Shown here: in pieces, positions 9,163-18,759 of the stretch
Numbering within the stretch: position 1 is the first letter of the stretch
Layout: the number at the start of each line of letters is the position of its first letter
From: an uncultured Fretibacterium sp.
GTDB taxonomy: Bacteria > Synergistota > Synergistia > Synergistales > Aminobacteriaceae
Direction of reading: 5' to 3'
DNA length: 64,000 bases
Assembly (NCBI GenBank): GCA_946183145.1
Contig: CAMGZM010000001.1
Span: 124,001-188,000 of the forward strand
The notes under the pieces: model-generated
The model's input: the letters and a program-made list of their open reading frames with translations, nothing else
Told to the model about the DNA's origin: nothing
The model's database searches: none
Position numbers and translations under genes: made by a program

Positions 9163-10836
9163 TTAGCTAAAGCTAGGGTTTTTTCGGCGAGTTTTCGATA
9201 ATTCCTTCCAGCAGTGAGACACAACGAGAACCGCAAGAGTCATCAATGCAACCGCTATTATCAGCTGAAGGCCGTCAACCATGAACACGAAACTTCCCGC
9301 GCCGATCTTCATCACAATGTTGTAGACGCTGATCACAAGCGCAGACATTGTTACGATGAACATAAACGTCATCGGTACATACAACATCCATCCTTTGCGC
9401 CCCGTAACCCTCAGGAAAACCGCAAGAGCCGTGAGAACTAACGCGCTCAAAAGCTGGTTAGCCGCTCCGAAAAGAGGCCAGATGCTTGCATAACCCGCGA
9501 GGCACAAAGCATATGCCAGCGCAAGAGAGATTATTGTTGCTACGTAGTCATTTGTTACGAACTTGACGAGGAGTCCGGGTTCTTCTCCTTCTGTCGTCAG
9601 CAATTCCTGCAATGACATTCTGCTTATCCTCGTAACAGCGTCGATTGTCGTCATGGCCAAAGCACTAACGCACATCATGATAACACACGCTGAGACATGA
9701 GCAGGAAGCCCGAACATAGTGAAGAAATTACCGACAGCATTCCCGAAAATCTGGAACGGAGTCCCGGTCGGCAATCCGCCGTCTTTTGACGCAGAGCACG
9801 CAATAACAAGCGCGACGATTCCGAGAAGAGTCTCAACTAACATTGCGCCGTAACCTACAGGAAGCATATCCGTTTCGTTCGAGATTGATTTTGATGATGT
9901 TCCTGATGATACGAGGCTGTGAAATCCTGAGACCGCCCCGCACGCAATCGTGATGAAAAGTATCGGGAACAATGGCTGATTCTTGACCGTCCAGCCCGCG
10001 AACATCGGCATTTGAATCTCAGGGTTTGCGACAATGATTCCGACTGCGCCGCCGAAAATCATTCCCAGAAGCAAAAATATGCTCAGATAATCACGCGGGT
10101 GTTTCAGGAGCCACATGGGAAGGACAGACGCGACAAAGCAATACGCAAAAACGACAAGCCGCCATGTGTGGCCGTCATAATACATAGGGTTAGCGATTCC
10201 AGCCCAGAGCATTCCGACAACGAGAACGACTCCGACAATGAACTTCGTCATTTCGCCGGACTTTATGAAGCGCATGAATACCCCGAACGCTAACGCCGCA
10301 AATATATATATCACCGAGATTGAAGCCGCTGAAGCCCCCGGAACATTCTGCGAGCCGTCTTTTGCGAATCCGTTGAAAGTCCCCGCTAAAATGTCAGCGA
10401 ACGCCGCAATAACAAGAAGCGTGAACAGCCAGCAGAACATGAGAAATAATTTGCGTCCTGTCTTGCCGATATAACGCTCAATGATTAATCCCATCGATTT
10501 GCCTTCATTCTTGACGGAAGCATACAGCGCGGTGAAATCCTGAACAGCTCCGAAGAATATCCCGCCCACAAGAAGCCACAAGAACGCCGGAAGCCATCCG
10601 AACATCGCCGCTATAATCGGGCCTGTTACCGGGCCTGCGCCGGCTATGCTGTTGAACTGGTGAGAAAATACTGTGAAGCGTGAAGCGGGTACGTAGTCTT
10701 TTCCGTCCTCGAAGCGGTAAGCGGGAGTTTTTTCTGACGGGTCAATGCCCCAAGTTTTTACGAGCCAGCGACCGTAAAGCAAATACGCAAGCCCAAGCAC
10801 AACAATTGCTATACCTACGAGAGTCAATCCGTTCAT
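9163..10836 (-). CDS. cstA: CstA-family carbon starvation protein / peptide or pyruvate transporter
   Basis: The ATG at 10836 is used because the protein then starts MNGLTLVGIAIVVLGLAYLL, directly in the first membrane helix, and AAAGAAGGA precedes it; the frame stays open 37 codons further upstream without family similarity. The 557-residue protein has about 16 hydrophobic segments and the family motif HQFNSIAGAGPVTGPIIAA. CstA proteins take up peptides, and the related BtsT imports pyruvate. At 557 residues it is shorter than E. coli CstA (about 700) but normal for the short branch of the family. It is monocistronic here. Confidence 0.92.
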   Translation of the reverse strand: MNGLTLVGIAIVVLGLAYLLYGRWLVKTWGIDPSEKTPAYRFEDGKDYVPASRFTVFSHQFNSIAGAGPVTGPIIAAMFGWLPAFLWLLVGGIFFGAVQDFTALYASVKNEGKSMGLIIERYIGKTGRKLFLMFCWLFTLLVIAAFADILAGTFNGFAKDGSQNVPGASAASISVIYIFAALAFGVFMRFIKSGEMTKFIVGVVLVVGMLWAGIANPMYYDGHTWRLVVFAYCFVASVLPMWLLKHPRDYLSIFLLLGMIFGGAVGIIVANPEIQMPMFAGWTVKNQPLFPILFITIACGAVSGFHSLVSSGTSSKSISNETDMLPVGYGAMLVETLLGIVALVIACSASKDGGLPTGTPFQIFGNAVGNFFTMFGLPAHVSACVIMMCVSALAMTTIDAVTRISRMSLQELLTTEGEEPGLLVKFVTNDYVATIISLALAYALCLAGYASIWPLFGAANQLLSALVLTALAVFLRVTGRKGWMLYVPMTFMFIVTMSALVISVYNIVMKIGAGSFVFMVDGLQLIIAVALMTLAVLVVSHCWKELSKTRRKNPSFS

Positions 10837-11018
10837 AGATATATATTCCTTCTTTCGTTTTTCGTGAAAAATTTTACGGAATATAACACTGTCAAAATTT
10901 TCTGTCAAACAAGCGCGTGAACGTTGAAATTTTTTCGTGAATGTCATCTTTTACCTGTTGAGATTCTCATCAATCCCCGCGATAATTCAGACACGAATCA
11001 AAAAGGGAGGACGCAGTC

Positions 11019-11369
11019 ATGAAACGCATAATTTCAGCAGCAATATTGACGCTCATACTTGCGGGCTCGGCTTTCGGACTAAGCGATAAGGAGTACACAC
11101 GAATGAAGAAATCGAGCAGAGCATTTCGGGAAGCTGACGAATTTATGACCGAGTGCTACAGGGAATGCAGAGACACTCTTCCGCGTTCACAGTTTCTTGA
11201 GATTCAGAAGGAACAGCGCGAATGGATAAAGTCCGGGCGCGATGAAGAAGCACAAATTTTTATTGAGGACGGAATGACACGCACGGAAGCATACACGAAA
11301 GTTACGGACATGCGGGGGGATACACTTCATCATTTCTGCGTAATATACAGGAACGCAAACTATAAGTAA
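11019..11369 (+). CDS. secreted LprI/DUF1311-like small protein
   Basis: The 116-residue product starts with a clear signal peptide (MKRIISAAILTLILAGSAFG) and is preceded by AGGGAGGA. The mature part contains FLEIQKEQREWIKSGRDEEA, which matches the L-x-x-AQRAWI-x-x-RD core of LprI-like proteins, and two cysteines (CYREC) early in the mature region plus a late one. LprI proteins inhibit lysozyme in mycobacteria; a periplasmic role is likely but the inhibitor function is not shown. It stands alone, convergent with the DUF2232 gene. Confidence 0.65.
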   Translation: MKRIISAAILTLILAGSAFGLSDKEYTRMKKSSRAFREADEFMTECYRECRDTLPRSQFLEIQKEQREWIKSGRDEEAQIFIEDGMTRTEAYTKVTDMRGDTLHHFCVIYRNANYK

Positions 11370-11393
11370 CAGACAGAAATATTTGCGGGGTGA

Positions 11394-12326
11394 TTATTCT
11401 CCTTTGAACTTGATCCTTTCACGGAGGCTTATAGTCATCTCGCACATTCCTACAACGATCAGCCAAGGCCAGAAGAACGGCACCGACAACACGCCGCATA
11501 TGAGAATTTTTGCGGACTTCCTGAGCTTGAAGCCGTCCATTATCCAGACAGCGACGGAAAATCCCTGAATGAACATCAAGACATTTGCGACAATCTGAAG
11601 GTTCAAGATGAACATTGCGCCCTCAAACCACGTATCAATGTCAACAAACAAGCCCAGCAAAAACCCTCCCAGCGAAGCAAAGAATAATGACGCGGGAAAT
11701 TTCCACAGCTTGAATGCAGGAAGCTCAGGGGGATAATTTTTAGTGTCAGGGAAAAATTTACGTACAACAGAGAAGCACAGCGAGTAATTCAGGTAAGACT
11801 CAATCACGGCATAAAGCACGAGCATTGAAGGCAGCATATGAGGGAATATCATCATGACTTGCTGCAAAGTTGCTTTGAGTTCGGGCTGTTCGCCGTACAT
11901 CTGCGTTAATGCTTCGCCCATTTGAACAGCATCGGGGAACATAATATTTTTCCCTGTGAAGAACCAGAACGCACCAATAAGAATAATCTTGAAGGCAATA
12001 GAAGCTCCGGTGCATACTATGAGGCTTTCACCGCCTGAGAGTTTCTTTGCGTCCCTGAAAGATTCCTGCGACAACGCGAAAAGACTCGCCGAAACAGGAG
12101 CGCACCCAAGCAGGAAATACGCGGCCAATGACGGAGAAACAGCGAGAAACAATGTCGCCTCAATCATAAGCTCTGCAACGCTCATAGACTTACGGCCGTC
12201 AACACAGCCCAAAACGCCCAAAGGAAGCGGGCATAACATGAGTCCGAAAAATCCGAAAAGGGGTAAAAAACTCCCTGCGAGCATCATAAAAAGTGTTATG
12301 ACTACGCAGGGAATTATACGTTTCAT
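11394..12326 (-). CDS. DUF2232 (YybS-like) integral membrane protein
   Basis: The 310-residue protein has about eight hydrophobic segments and no catalytic motif. It lies 5 bp after rpsR in the run rpsF-ssb-rpsR, the position in which DUF2232/YybS genes occur in Firmicutes and Synergistota-like genomes, so it is probably in the same transcript. The segment LPAFKLWKFPASLFFASLGGF matches the family's central motif. Function is not established; transport or membrane-scaffold roles have been suggested. Confidence 0.75.
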   Translation of the reverse strand: MKRIIPCVVITLFMMLAGSFLPLFGFFGLMLCPLPLGVLGCVDGRKSMSVAELMIEATLFLAVSPSLAAYFLLGCAPVSASLFALSQESFRDAKKLSGGESLIVCTGASIAFKIILIGAFWFFTGKNIMFPDAVQMGEALTQMYGEQPELKATLQQVMMIFPHMLPSMLVLYAVIESYLNYSLCFSVVRKFFPDTKNYPPELPAFKLWKFPASLFFASLGGFLLGLFVDIDTWFEGAMFILNLQIVANVLMFIQGFSVAVWIMDGFKLRKSAKILICGVLSVPFFWPWLIVVGMCEMTISLRERIKFKGE

Positions 12327-12331
12327 TATGA

Positions 12332-12619
12332 TTAATCGAGTGAATAGGGCAATAAGGCCATGTATCTTGCGCGCTTGATTGCCTCAGTGAGAAGCCTCTG
12401 ATGTTTGGCGCAATTTCCCGTAACGCGTCTGGGAATGATTTTGCCTCTCTCGCTGATGTACTTGCGGAGTTTCTCCACGTCTTTGTAGTCTACGTGTTCC
12501 TGCTTCTCAACGCAGTAATAGCAGAATTTCGGCCTGCGTCTTGATGCGCTTCTGCGGAGTCCGCCGTTCCTGGGGGCTGATGATTTGCCCTCGTGTTCTG
12601 TGTTTTCGCGCTCGTTCAT
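12332..12619 (-). CDS. rpsR: 30S ribosomal protein S18
   Basis: The 95-residue basic protein carries the S18 core ([17 protein letters not shown], then [15 protein letters not shown] and [20 protein letters not shown]). The cysteines CYYC and a third in TGNCAKHQR suggest a zinc-binding C+ form of S18. The N-terminal 25 residues are a charged extension. It sits between ssb and DUF2232 in the normal bacterial order. Confidence 0.97.
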   Translation of the reverse strand: MNERENTEHEGKSSAPRNGGLRRSASRRRPKFCYYCVEKQEHVDYKDVEKLRKYISERGKIIPRRVTGNCAKHQRLLTEAIKRARYMALLPYSLD

Positions 12620-12652
12620 TCTGTGTATATTCCTCCTTCTTGTGTCTGGTCT

Positions 12653-13189
12653 CTAGAACGGAATCCCGCTGTCTGCATTTCCATCGGGTGTCCCGCTGTT
12701 ATTGTCCGCGAATCCCTGCGTGAAGCCTTCTCCGCCGAATCCGCTGTCGCCTATGCTCTTGCCGAAATCGTCATCACTGGGAACATATCCGCCCGCTGTA
12801 CCGTAATCAGTGCCGACTGTCCCGGATGACTGATAGCCTGAGTCACCGCCTTGTCCGCGTGAACCGAGCATTATCATGTTGTCAACGTATATTTCTGTCG
12901 TGTACCTTTTGCCGGAACCGTCTTTTGCGTCATAGCTTCCTGTGCGTATACGGCCTTCAATTAGTACGGGGCTTCCCTTCTTGAGATATTTCCCGGCGTT
13001 TTCTGCATTATTGCCCCAAGCTACAACAGTAATATAGTCTGTGTTTTCTTGAAGTTCACCGTTAGCATTTTTCCATCGGTTACTTACTGCAACGGTGAAT
13101 CTTGCATAAGCTCTTTTGTTGACGGTGTACCTTACATCAGGGTCTCTTACAAGATTTCCGGCAATAATAGCGCGGTTGAATCCTCTCAT
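12653..13189 (-). CDS. ssb: single-stranded DNA-binding protein
   Basis: Residues 1-108 form the OB fold, beginning MRGFNRAIIAGNLVRDPDVR and including TDYITVVAWGNNAENAGKYL. A glycine/serine-rich linker follows, and the protein ends DSGIPF, the acidic tip (usually DDDIPF) that recruits replication and repair proteins. It lies 15 bp after rpsF and 33 bp before rpsR, as is typical. Length 178 is normal. Confidence 0.97.
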   Translation of the reverse strand: MRGFNRAIIAGNLVRDPDVRYTVNKRAYARFTVAVSNRWKNANGELQENTDYITVVAWGNNAENAGKYLKKGSPVLIEGRIRTGSYDAKDGSGKRYTTEIYVDNMIMLGSRGQGGDSGYQSSGTVGTDYGTAGGYVPSDDDFGKSIGDSGFGGEGFTQGFADNNSGTPDGNADSGIPF

Positions 13190-13204
13190 CGCAAAAAGCC
13201 TCCC

Positions 13205-13486
13205 TTACTCATCAACAACTGTCATAAGCTGACGGTAAATATTCGCTCTCAAACCGAGTATACGCCTAAGCTCAAATGTCTGCGAAGGCTCAAGCTCAAA
13301 GCTGAAAAGCACATAATATCCTTCTGTCTTTTTCCTTATGGGATAAGCTAAGGTACGTTTTCCCCAAGCATCTGACTTTGACACAGTTCCGCCGAGATTC
13401 TTTATTACTTCCTCGATTTTCGCTATTTCCTCGCTCTGATTCTCCGTTCCTGCGTCAAGAATGGCAAGCATCTCATATTTACGCAC
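13205..13486 (-). CDS. rpsF: 30S ribosomal protein S6
   Basis: The GTG at 13486 is used: GGAGG lies 9 nt upstream and the protein then starts VRKYEMLAILDAG, the S6 N-terminus, giving the expected 93 residues. The frame stays open far upstream through tRNA-Pro, but that part is not coding. Other S6 features are the NLGGTVSKSDAWGKRTLAYPI segment and the RRILGLRANIYRQL helix. First gene of the rpsF-ssb-rpsR-DUF2232 run. Confidence 0.96.
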   Translation of the reverse strand: MRKYEMLAILDAGTENQSEEIAKIEEVIKNLGGTVSKSDAWGKRTLAYPIRKKTEGYYVLFSFELEPSQTFELRRILGLRANIYRQLMTVVDE

Positions 13487-13581
13487 TCTTCTGCACCTCC
13501 TCCCTGTGGACTTAATCGGCCTTCCGTATTGTGCGTTTTCCCCGAAAGGCAGGGCGTGAATGATTATAGCATACACACGAA

Positions 13582-13619
13582 CAAAAAATGAGACCCTCAC
13601 AATTTTTGCAAGAGTCTCA
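13582..13619 (-). terminator. terminator of tRNA-Pro transcript
   Basis: On the minus strand TGAGACTCT and AGGGTCTCA form a stem with loop TGCAAAAATTGTG, followed by TTTTTTGT. It separates tRNA-Pro from rpsF. Confidence 0.8.
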
Positions 13620-13637
13620 CTGTTGATTTCTGATTTA

Positions 13638-13716
13638 TGGTCGGGACGAGAGGATTCGAACCTCCGACCCCCTGCACCCCATGCAGATGCGCTAAGCCAG
13701 ACTGCGCTACGTCCCG
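13638..13716 (-). tRNA. tRNA-Pro (anticodon GGG)
   Basis: On the minus strand the acceptor stem is CGGGACG / CGTCCCG with discriminator A and encoded CCA. The anticodon stem TCTGC / GCAGG (one G-U pair) encloses ATGGGGT, giving anticodon GGG. The T arm is GGAGGTTCGAATCCTCT. It is 79 nt with CCA. Confidence 0.95.
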
Positions 13717-13728
13717 TAACAGGAAAGT

Positions 13729-13756
13729 ATTTTAGCGCAATTTCCCGATACGTCAA
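13729..13756 (-). promoter_or_regulatory. promoter of tRNA-Pro
   Basis: The minus strand shows -35 TTGACG (13756-13751), a 16-nt spacer and -10 TAAAAT (13734-13729), 13 nt before the tRNA 5' end. It has the same spacing as the tRNA-Gln promoter. Confidence 0.8.
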
Positions 13757-13760
13757 GCCT

Positions 13761-14030
13761 TTACTCAACTGGACGTTTCATCACCGCAAAAAAAACATTA
13801 GGGTCAAACGTTGTGCGGACTGCAAAAATTTCTGCGATCTCCCAGCCGTCCGCGCCTTTTTCATTCAGCAAGCCTTCAACTTCTGCTGTTTTTGCGTTTG
13901 CGTTTTTGCTCTTCTGCAATGACGTTAATGAACCGAGCGGAACAATTTTGTACTCATACTTCACGCGCTCTGCATATGAACATCCCGAAAAGCACAATGC
14001 GATTATCACTGCTGCAATAATTTTCTTCAT
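13761..14030 (-). CDS. DUF4177-like small lipoprotein
   Basis: The 89-residue product begins with a lipoprotein signal (MKKIIAAVIIALCFSGC, lipobox FSGC). The mature domain has YEYKIVPL near its start and LLNEKGADGWEIAEIF in the middle, the two signatures of DUF4177-like domains. Membrane-anchored; function unknown. It lies 5 bp after the stop of the SLBB gene region on the same strand and may be its last cistron. Confidence 0.65.
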   Translation of the reverse strand: MKKIIAAVIIALCFSGCSYAERVKYEYKIVPLGSLTSLQKSKNANAKTAEVEGLLNEKGADGWEIAEIFAVRTTFDPNVFFAVMKRPVE

Positions 14031-14035
14031 GATTC

Positions 14036-16351
14036 TTATTTCCTCGTTGCGTTGATGACAACACCCGTCGCGACTGCTACACGATATATTACATCGATAG
14101 TATCCTTGAAGGACTCTATCCCCTGCCTGTCATTGTATTTTATCGGGACTACGATTGTGTCGCCTGGCTCAATTGACGCTGAGAAGCCTCGCGGGGGAGT
14201 CCATTTTTTGCTCGATAACATAGCCGTGCTTCTTGTGAGTCTAAGTGTAGTGCCGTCAGATTTTATGACGTAGACCATGCGCTTGTGTGCGTTTCTCAAT
14301 GCTCCTCCTGCCGCGCTTATGTAACCGTTTATGCCCATGTCAGGACGGTAAACTTGAGTCGTTGATGAATACACTGCTCCGAGAACGTTCACTGTCAAAG
14401 GCATCTGAGGGATTCCAAGATAATCGCCGTTCTGAAGCTCATAGTCCCAAACTGTATTCTTGATATTTGCAGGGGTATCTACTTTTGTTACTACACGGCC
14501 TATTATGTCCATGTGCCTCAAGTTGTCGATTAGCTGCTTTCTGCGCTGATATTCCTGATTTACTCCCTGAGCTGCTCCCGATGTATTTGCTACGACTGAT
14601 GTGTTCTGCGAGGACTCTAACAGTTCGCGCTCCATTCTGTCGGCCATCTGGTTTATAGATCTCCGCTGATCTGCCGCGACGCTCCTTCTCGTAAACACTG
14701 CACCCCTGAGAAATGCTTTCTGCGTGAATCCTCCTGCGCGTTCTATGAGGTCTGAAAGTTTTTCGCCGGGGAACATCGAGTAACTTCCGGGTCTGTGAAC
14801 TTCACCGGCTATTGTTACGCGGATCTGCTGCTTCCAGTCAGGAATTACCATCACTGTAATCTGATCCATATTCTCAAGCGTTATGTCGTGAACGGGATCT
14901 CCTGCCATCACCTGCGCAAGGTTAAGTGTGAAGCGTTCATTTACCGGGCCGTTGAGCGAGGGAGTTACGCGGGTAATTTCTACCATGTCGGAAGCTGTTA
15001 CTGTTGTTCCTCCAGCGCGTTTTACTATGTCAGAAAGTCTTGTCTGACCGGGAGTAATCGCGAATGTTCCCGGCCTCACTAACGGGCCTGTGATTAACAC
15101 TGTTGACGCAAGATTGAATATCGGGTAAAGCCTGATTATGTCCCCGTCTTTAAGCTCCCTGTCTGCAAAATCCTGAAGTGTTCCTTCTGTAGCATTTGCG
15201 TAAGTGTTATCTTGTATTCTGTAGTACTGAATGCGCCCCGTGAATGTCCTTGCGTTAAGTCCGCCCGCGATGTAAAGAAGATCCTGCACTCTTGTCGCGC
15301 CGTTAAGCTCATAGACTCCCGGCCTGTGAACTTCACCCGCGAGTCCAACGAGAGGCCCTACAGGAGGGATAAATATCACGTCGCCCGCCTGAAGGTTTAC
15401 ATCCTGAGTCTTGTCGCCCTGCAATAACATTGCGTACATGTCAAATACCGCTACTGTTTTTCCGCCGCGTTTAAGCTCTATGTTCCTTAATGTGCCGTTG
15501 CCTGAAGGCCCGCCCGAAGCTATTAACGCGTTTACGAGAGTCGAGAATGAAGAGATTGTATACGCGCCCGGCCTTACTGCATTTCCTGTAACATATATCA
15601 TTATGGAACTTAGACGGCCCATAGCAAGATTCATCTGGAAGCCCGTGTAATATTGTCCGAGCCTTGCGCTAATGATTCTCTCTGCCTCAGTGAGTGTATA
15701 TCCTGCGAGTCTAACCATTCCGATGTGAGGGATTGCGGCCATTCCGTCGCGGTTGACGCTGAAGCGGTAATTTCCTTCGTCAGGTATTCCCCAGACTGTG
15801 AGAGTCATCTCATCGCCGACTCCGATTCTGTAGCCCTGTGTTACGGGTACTGAATCACGCGGAGCATACGTTGAAGGCGGCCTGCGGAAAAATGACATTC
15901 CGTAACGAGGAAGTCTCCTGAACAAATTGCCCATAGGGTTGCCGGTTGTCCTTGAGGAAAGTATTTCGTCAAAATATGCGTTCACTTCGTCCTCTGTGAT
16001 TCTGTCGCTGTCATCCATCATTGTAATGTCGGAATTAGTCGTGTCTGCGTTGTTCTGGGACTGCTGTCTCTGCGTTGTGTCTATATTCTCGGTGCGTGTT
16101 GTTGACTGCGGCGCAGTAGGGTCAAGCCCCGAAAGGTCTAAACCTGTCTGCGGGATATTCGGCACATTCGGCACTGACGGAGCGTTGTTTGTTGACATTC
16201 CGTTGCTCCCTACAGGCATTGCCATCGGTGAAGGAGCTGCAAGAACTGCCGGGCCTCCAACATCTACCGCGCCTCCAACACTCGCGCCAAAAGCACACGG
16301 GCTTAAAGCAAGCACAAGAAGAACTGCTGACAAAAATTTTGCGTATCTCAA
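14036..16351 (-). CDS. Wza-like polysaccharide export protein with several SLBB domains
   Basis: The TTG at 16351 is chosen because GAGGTGA lies 6 nt upstream and the product then has a standard signal peptide (MRYAKFLSAVLLVLALSPCAFGA); a GTG three codons earlier overlaps that ribosome site. After a Q/N/T-rich linker (about 25-160), the Poly_export domain starts with YRIGVGDEMTLTVWG (about 175). At least four SLBB-type repeats follow, each with a (A/T)G-x-V-x-RPG motif: VTGNAVRPGAY, LAGEVHRPGVY, ITGPLVRPGTF, IAGEVHRPGSY. The protein should form a periplasmic/outer-membrane polysaccharide conduit. At 771 residues it is about twice Wza length. It lies just downstream of the YjbH-like gene. Confidence 0.92.
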   Translation of the reverse strand: MRYAKFLSAVLLVLALSPCAFGASVGGAVDVGGPAVLAAPSPMAMPVGSNGMSTNNAPSVPNVPNIPQTGLDLSGLDPTAPQSTTRTENIDTTQRQQSQNNADTTNSDITMMDDSDRITEDEVNAYFDEILSSRTTGNPMGNLFRRLPRYGMSFFRRPPSTYAPRDSVPVTQGYRIGVGDEMTLTVWGIPDEGNYRFSVNRDGMAAIPHIGMVRLAGYTLTEAERIISARLGQYYTGFQMNLAMGRLSSIMIYVTGNAVRPGAYTISSFSTLVNALIASGGPSGNGTLRNIELKRGGKTVAVFDMYAMLLQGDKTQDVNLQAGDVIFIPPVGPLVGLAGEVHRPGVYELNGATRVQDLLYIAGGLNARTFTGRIQYYRIQDNTYANATEGTLQDFADRELKDGDIIRLYPIFNLASTVLITGPLVRPGTFAITPGQTRLSDIVKRAGGTTVTASDMVEITRVTPSLNGPVNERFTLNLAQVMAGDPVHDITLENMDQITVMVIPDWKQQIRVTIAGEVHRPGSYSMFPGEKLSDLIERAGGFTQKAFLRGAVFTRRSVAADQRRSINQMADRMERELLESSQNTSVVANTSGAAQGVNQEYQRRKQLIDNLRHMDIIGRVVTKVDTPANIKNTVWDYELQNGDYLGIPQMPLTVNVLGAVYSSTTQVYRPDMGINGYISAAGGALRNAHKRMVYVIKSDGTTLRLTRSTAMLSSKKWTPPRGFSASIEPGDTIVVPIKYNDRQGIESFKDTIDVIYRVAVATGVVINATRK

Positions 16352-16382
16352 TATTATCACCTCAAAAAGTTATGTTTAATGC

Positions 16383-18536
16383 TTAATGGAAAATATATTC
16401 TAGTATGCTGCTTACTTCTTTATCACCTTCCGTATTGTCGTCATCGTAAGTGCAGTATTCATGAATCATTCTTGATACATTCTTCCTCATAGGAACGGGG
16501 CGGAGCTGGCCTATAAATCTTTCAGGCGTTCTCACTACCCCCCCCTCGCGCCCTGAATGAGTCATCCACGTAGAAAGAAGCATTGTGTCCTGCTCCCATA
16601 TATGCGCGCTTGAGTTCCCGAACCATGTCCCGAACCATTTATCAGCGGGAATCTCCATATGTACGCCTGCTTTCGTGAATCCCTTATCGGGTGCGTGAAT
16701 GTCTGTGTCAATATACCAAAAGCCTATAGCAGTATCATCCCAGTGTCTTGTAGCTGAGAGTTTCCAGCCCTTGTCATCGTCAGCAAAACGCCCGTATTCA
16801 GCCTGAACATCAAGATTCAAGTCCGTGAAGTGAAGTCCTGCCTGCGCCCAGACTAAATGCCGCCAAGGGCTAGCCTCTTCATCATCCTGCGCCCTCCCGT
16901 AACGGTACATGAGCTTTCCTCTTGTGAGTCCCGCGAATGTCCACGGATCTCTGTCGTGCATTGCCGCATATCTCGCGCCTATCCACCAGAGTCCCGATTT
17001 CCCGTAATATCTCAGCCACAAGTTAGCCCCGAACCATTCCTCATTGAGGTAACCGCCTTCACCGAAGAACCACGCCCGGCCGCTTCTGCCTAACTGATTC
17101 GCGTACATCATGGCCGCCTCCTGAATGCGTATCTTGCTGTTCAAATCAGGCTCCCACCACAAGCCCGTGATCGGTGATGTGTCTATTGCGTTGTAGACGG
17201 GGAAGCGTACATCTATCGCCGCGCCCCATCCGTTTGTGTAGCGTCCTCTGTATACCGCGTCAATATTCAGCCTGTCCATGTATGCTTTGTGAAGCGTCTG
17301 GTCTATTCGAGGCTCGTAAACTAACATTGCTTTGAGCTCATGCTCTGCTTTCGAGGCTAATACGTGTGAGTCTGGCTCTTCTATGTCGGAGCTTGCCCAT
17401 GAGAACACCGCGCTGTGTATTGGGTCTTCCTCATCTCTCAGTGTACGCGCTCTGAGGTCAAAAAGAAGCGTGCCGGGAAATTCTGCTTTCACGATTGGGA
17501 TTCCCGCGTTCTTTGCGATAAGGAGGAGTGAGTCTGTTTCAGGCATTATTGCAGAGAGGATGATTAATAGTCGCGACATGGCCTCAGCGTGTGAAGCATA
17601 GCCGTAATTTTCGTAGGACAATGATAATCTTCTTCCGTTTTCGTCTGACTCTTCAAGTTTCATTTCAACGTCGCGGACTCTCACAAACTTTTCGATTCCC
17701 GTCTTTATCCGCGCTAATAAGTCTCCTGACTCTATATCTTCCCAGTTCACGCTTCTGAAACCGCTGGGAATGTTGAATTTCTTGTGGCTGTCTCCGATTA
17801 TTGGGCCGTTGAGGTGAATTTTCTGTGAGATTGTGAACGCCCATTCATCACCGCGCTGATAGCTTACTGCGCCCTGCATGCCCCACGGAGCTTTGAGGAC
17901 TATTCCAGCGTTGAATTTTTCTGACGGAAGTTTTTCGAGCACCTGTTTTCCTGATACTTTGTCCTGTGCGTAATCCATCGGTGAATATTCAGCCTTGAAC
18001 GTAAGCCAGCTCGCAGCGTCCCATTCAATTCCGCCGTAAAATCCGTTGAGCCTGTCCGAACCATAGCCGAGAGTCAGCGCAAAGTTTCCGCTTCTCCATG
18101 TTGCCGCGCCGTAATACGCCTTCATCAACTCCGTACCCATCATATCAACAACGCCGATTGCGATTGATGGCATTATCCAGTTTTTTGGGGATTTAGAGTG
18201 CCAAAGCATTAATTTCAAGTCTATAGCTTTGTCCATATACCTGCGTGCGCCGTATGTTCCGCCATAAGCATCTGGAAGTGTTACGTCAACAGTATCAAAA
18301 GTTGAAAGCCTCGTGTTGATTTCGAGCCAGGGAAGCCACGCAAGATCTAAAAAGTAAAATTGATATGGTGAATTGTAAGTGAAACCGAATCGCCCGGCTC
18401 CGTCTTCGGGCATTTCAGCGTTAGGATATTCCCATAATCCCGTCAATCCTGTATTGCCTCCCGTCAAAGCTGAAGCACTAACTGAAAAAATAAATGTGAT
18501 GATTAAGACGAGACAACAAAGAATCACCCTTCGCAA
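16383..18536 (-). CDS. YjbH-like (DUF940) outer-membrane exopolysaccharide protein
   Basis: The 717-residue protein has a signal peptide ending VSASA. It is rich in alternating aromatic strands (WLEINTRLSTFDTVDV, WTGLWWEPD-like turns, WFFGEGGYLNEEWFGANLW), as expected for a beta-barrel. The early GLTGLWEYPNAEMPEDG segment is typical of YjbH proteins, which help export a polysaccharide in E. coli and occur with Wza/GfcC-type genes. Its position 31 bp upstream of the SLBB exporter supports a joint role. No GfcC homologue is visible in the window. Confidence 0.85.
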   Translation of the reverse strand: MRRVILCCLVLIITFIFSVSASALTGGNTGLTGLWEYPNAEMPEDGAGRFGFTYNSPYQFYFLDLAWLPWLEINTRLSTFDTVDVTLPDAYGGTYGARRYMDKAIDLKLMLWHSKSPKNWIMPSIAIGVVDMMGTELMKAYYGAATWRSGNFALTLGYGSDRLNGFYGGIEWDAASWLTFKAEYSPMDYAQDKVSGKQVLEKLPSEKFNAGIVLKAPWGMQGAVSYQRGDEWAFTISQKIHLNGPIIGDSHKKFNIPSGFRSVNWEDIESGDLLARIKTGIEKFVRVRDVEMKLEESDENGRRLSLSYENYGYASHAEAMSRLLIILSAIMPETDSLLLIAKNAGIPIVKAEFPGTLLFDLRARTLRDEEDPIHSAVFSWASSDIEEPDSHVLASKAEHELKAMLVYEPRIDQTLHKAYMDRLNIDAVYRGRYTNGWGAAIDVRFPVYNAIDTSPITGLWWEPDLNSKIRIQEAAMMYANQLGRSGRAWFFGEGGYLNEEWFGANLWLRYYGKSGLWWIGARYAAMHDRDPWTFAGLTRGKLMYRYGRAQDDEEASPWRHLVWAQAGLHFTDLNLDVQAEYGRFADDDKGWKLSATRHWDDTAIGFWYIDTDIHAPDKGFTKAGVHMEIPADKWFGTWFGNSSAHIWEQDTMLLSTWMTHSGREGGVVRTPERFIGQLRPVPMRKNVSRMIHEYCTYDDDNTEGDKEVSSILEYIFH

Positions 18537-18759
18537 AACAAATCTCTCCTCATGGAAAATTTTTGCTTATTTTACCAAAAATCCGCAAGAATACTCCCAC
18601 TTAGATGAATTGCGCCCATTTAACTTTTGTGTGCTATACTTCTTTTTCAGTTCACGTATATCGGATATACGGGGTGGCACGTTGAGAAATATCCGGGCAG
18701 AACGCAGACAAAATAAGAGAGTAACAAACCCAATACCACTGAGTCAGCAAGGAAATTGA

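Noticed and set aside
13487-13768. N-terminal extension of S6 (187-residue version)
   Set aside because: It would run through tRNA-Pro and its terminator; the GTG at 13486 has a good ribosome site and gives the standard S6 length.
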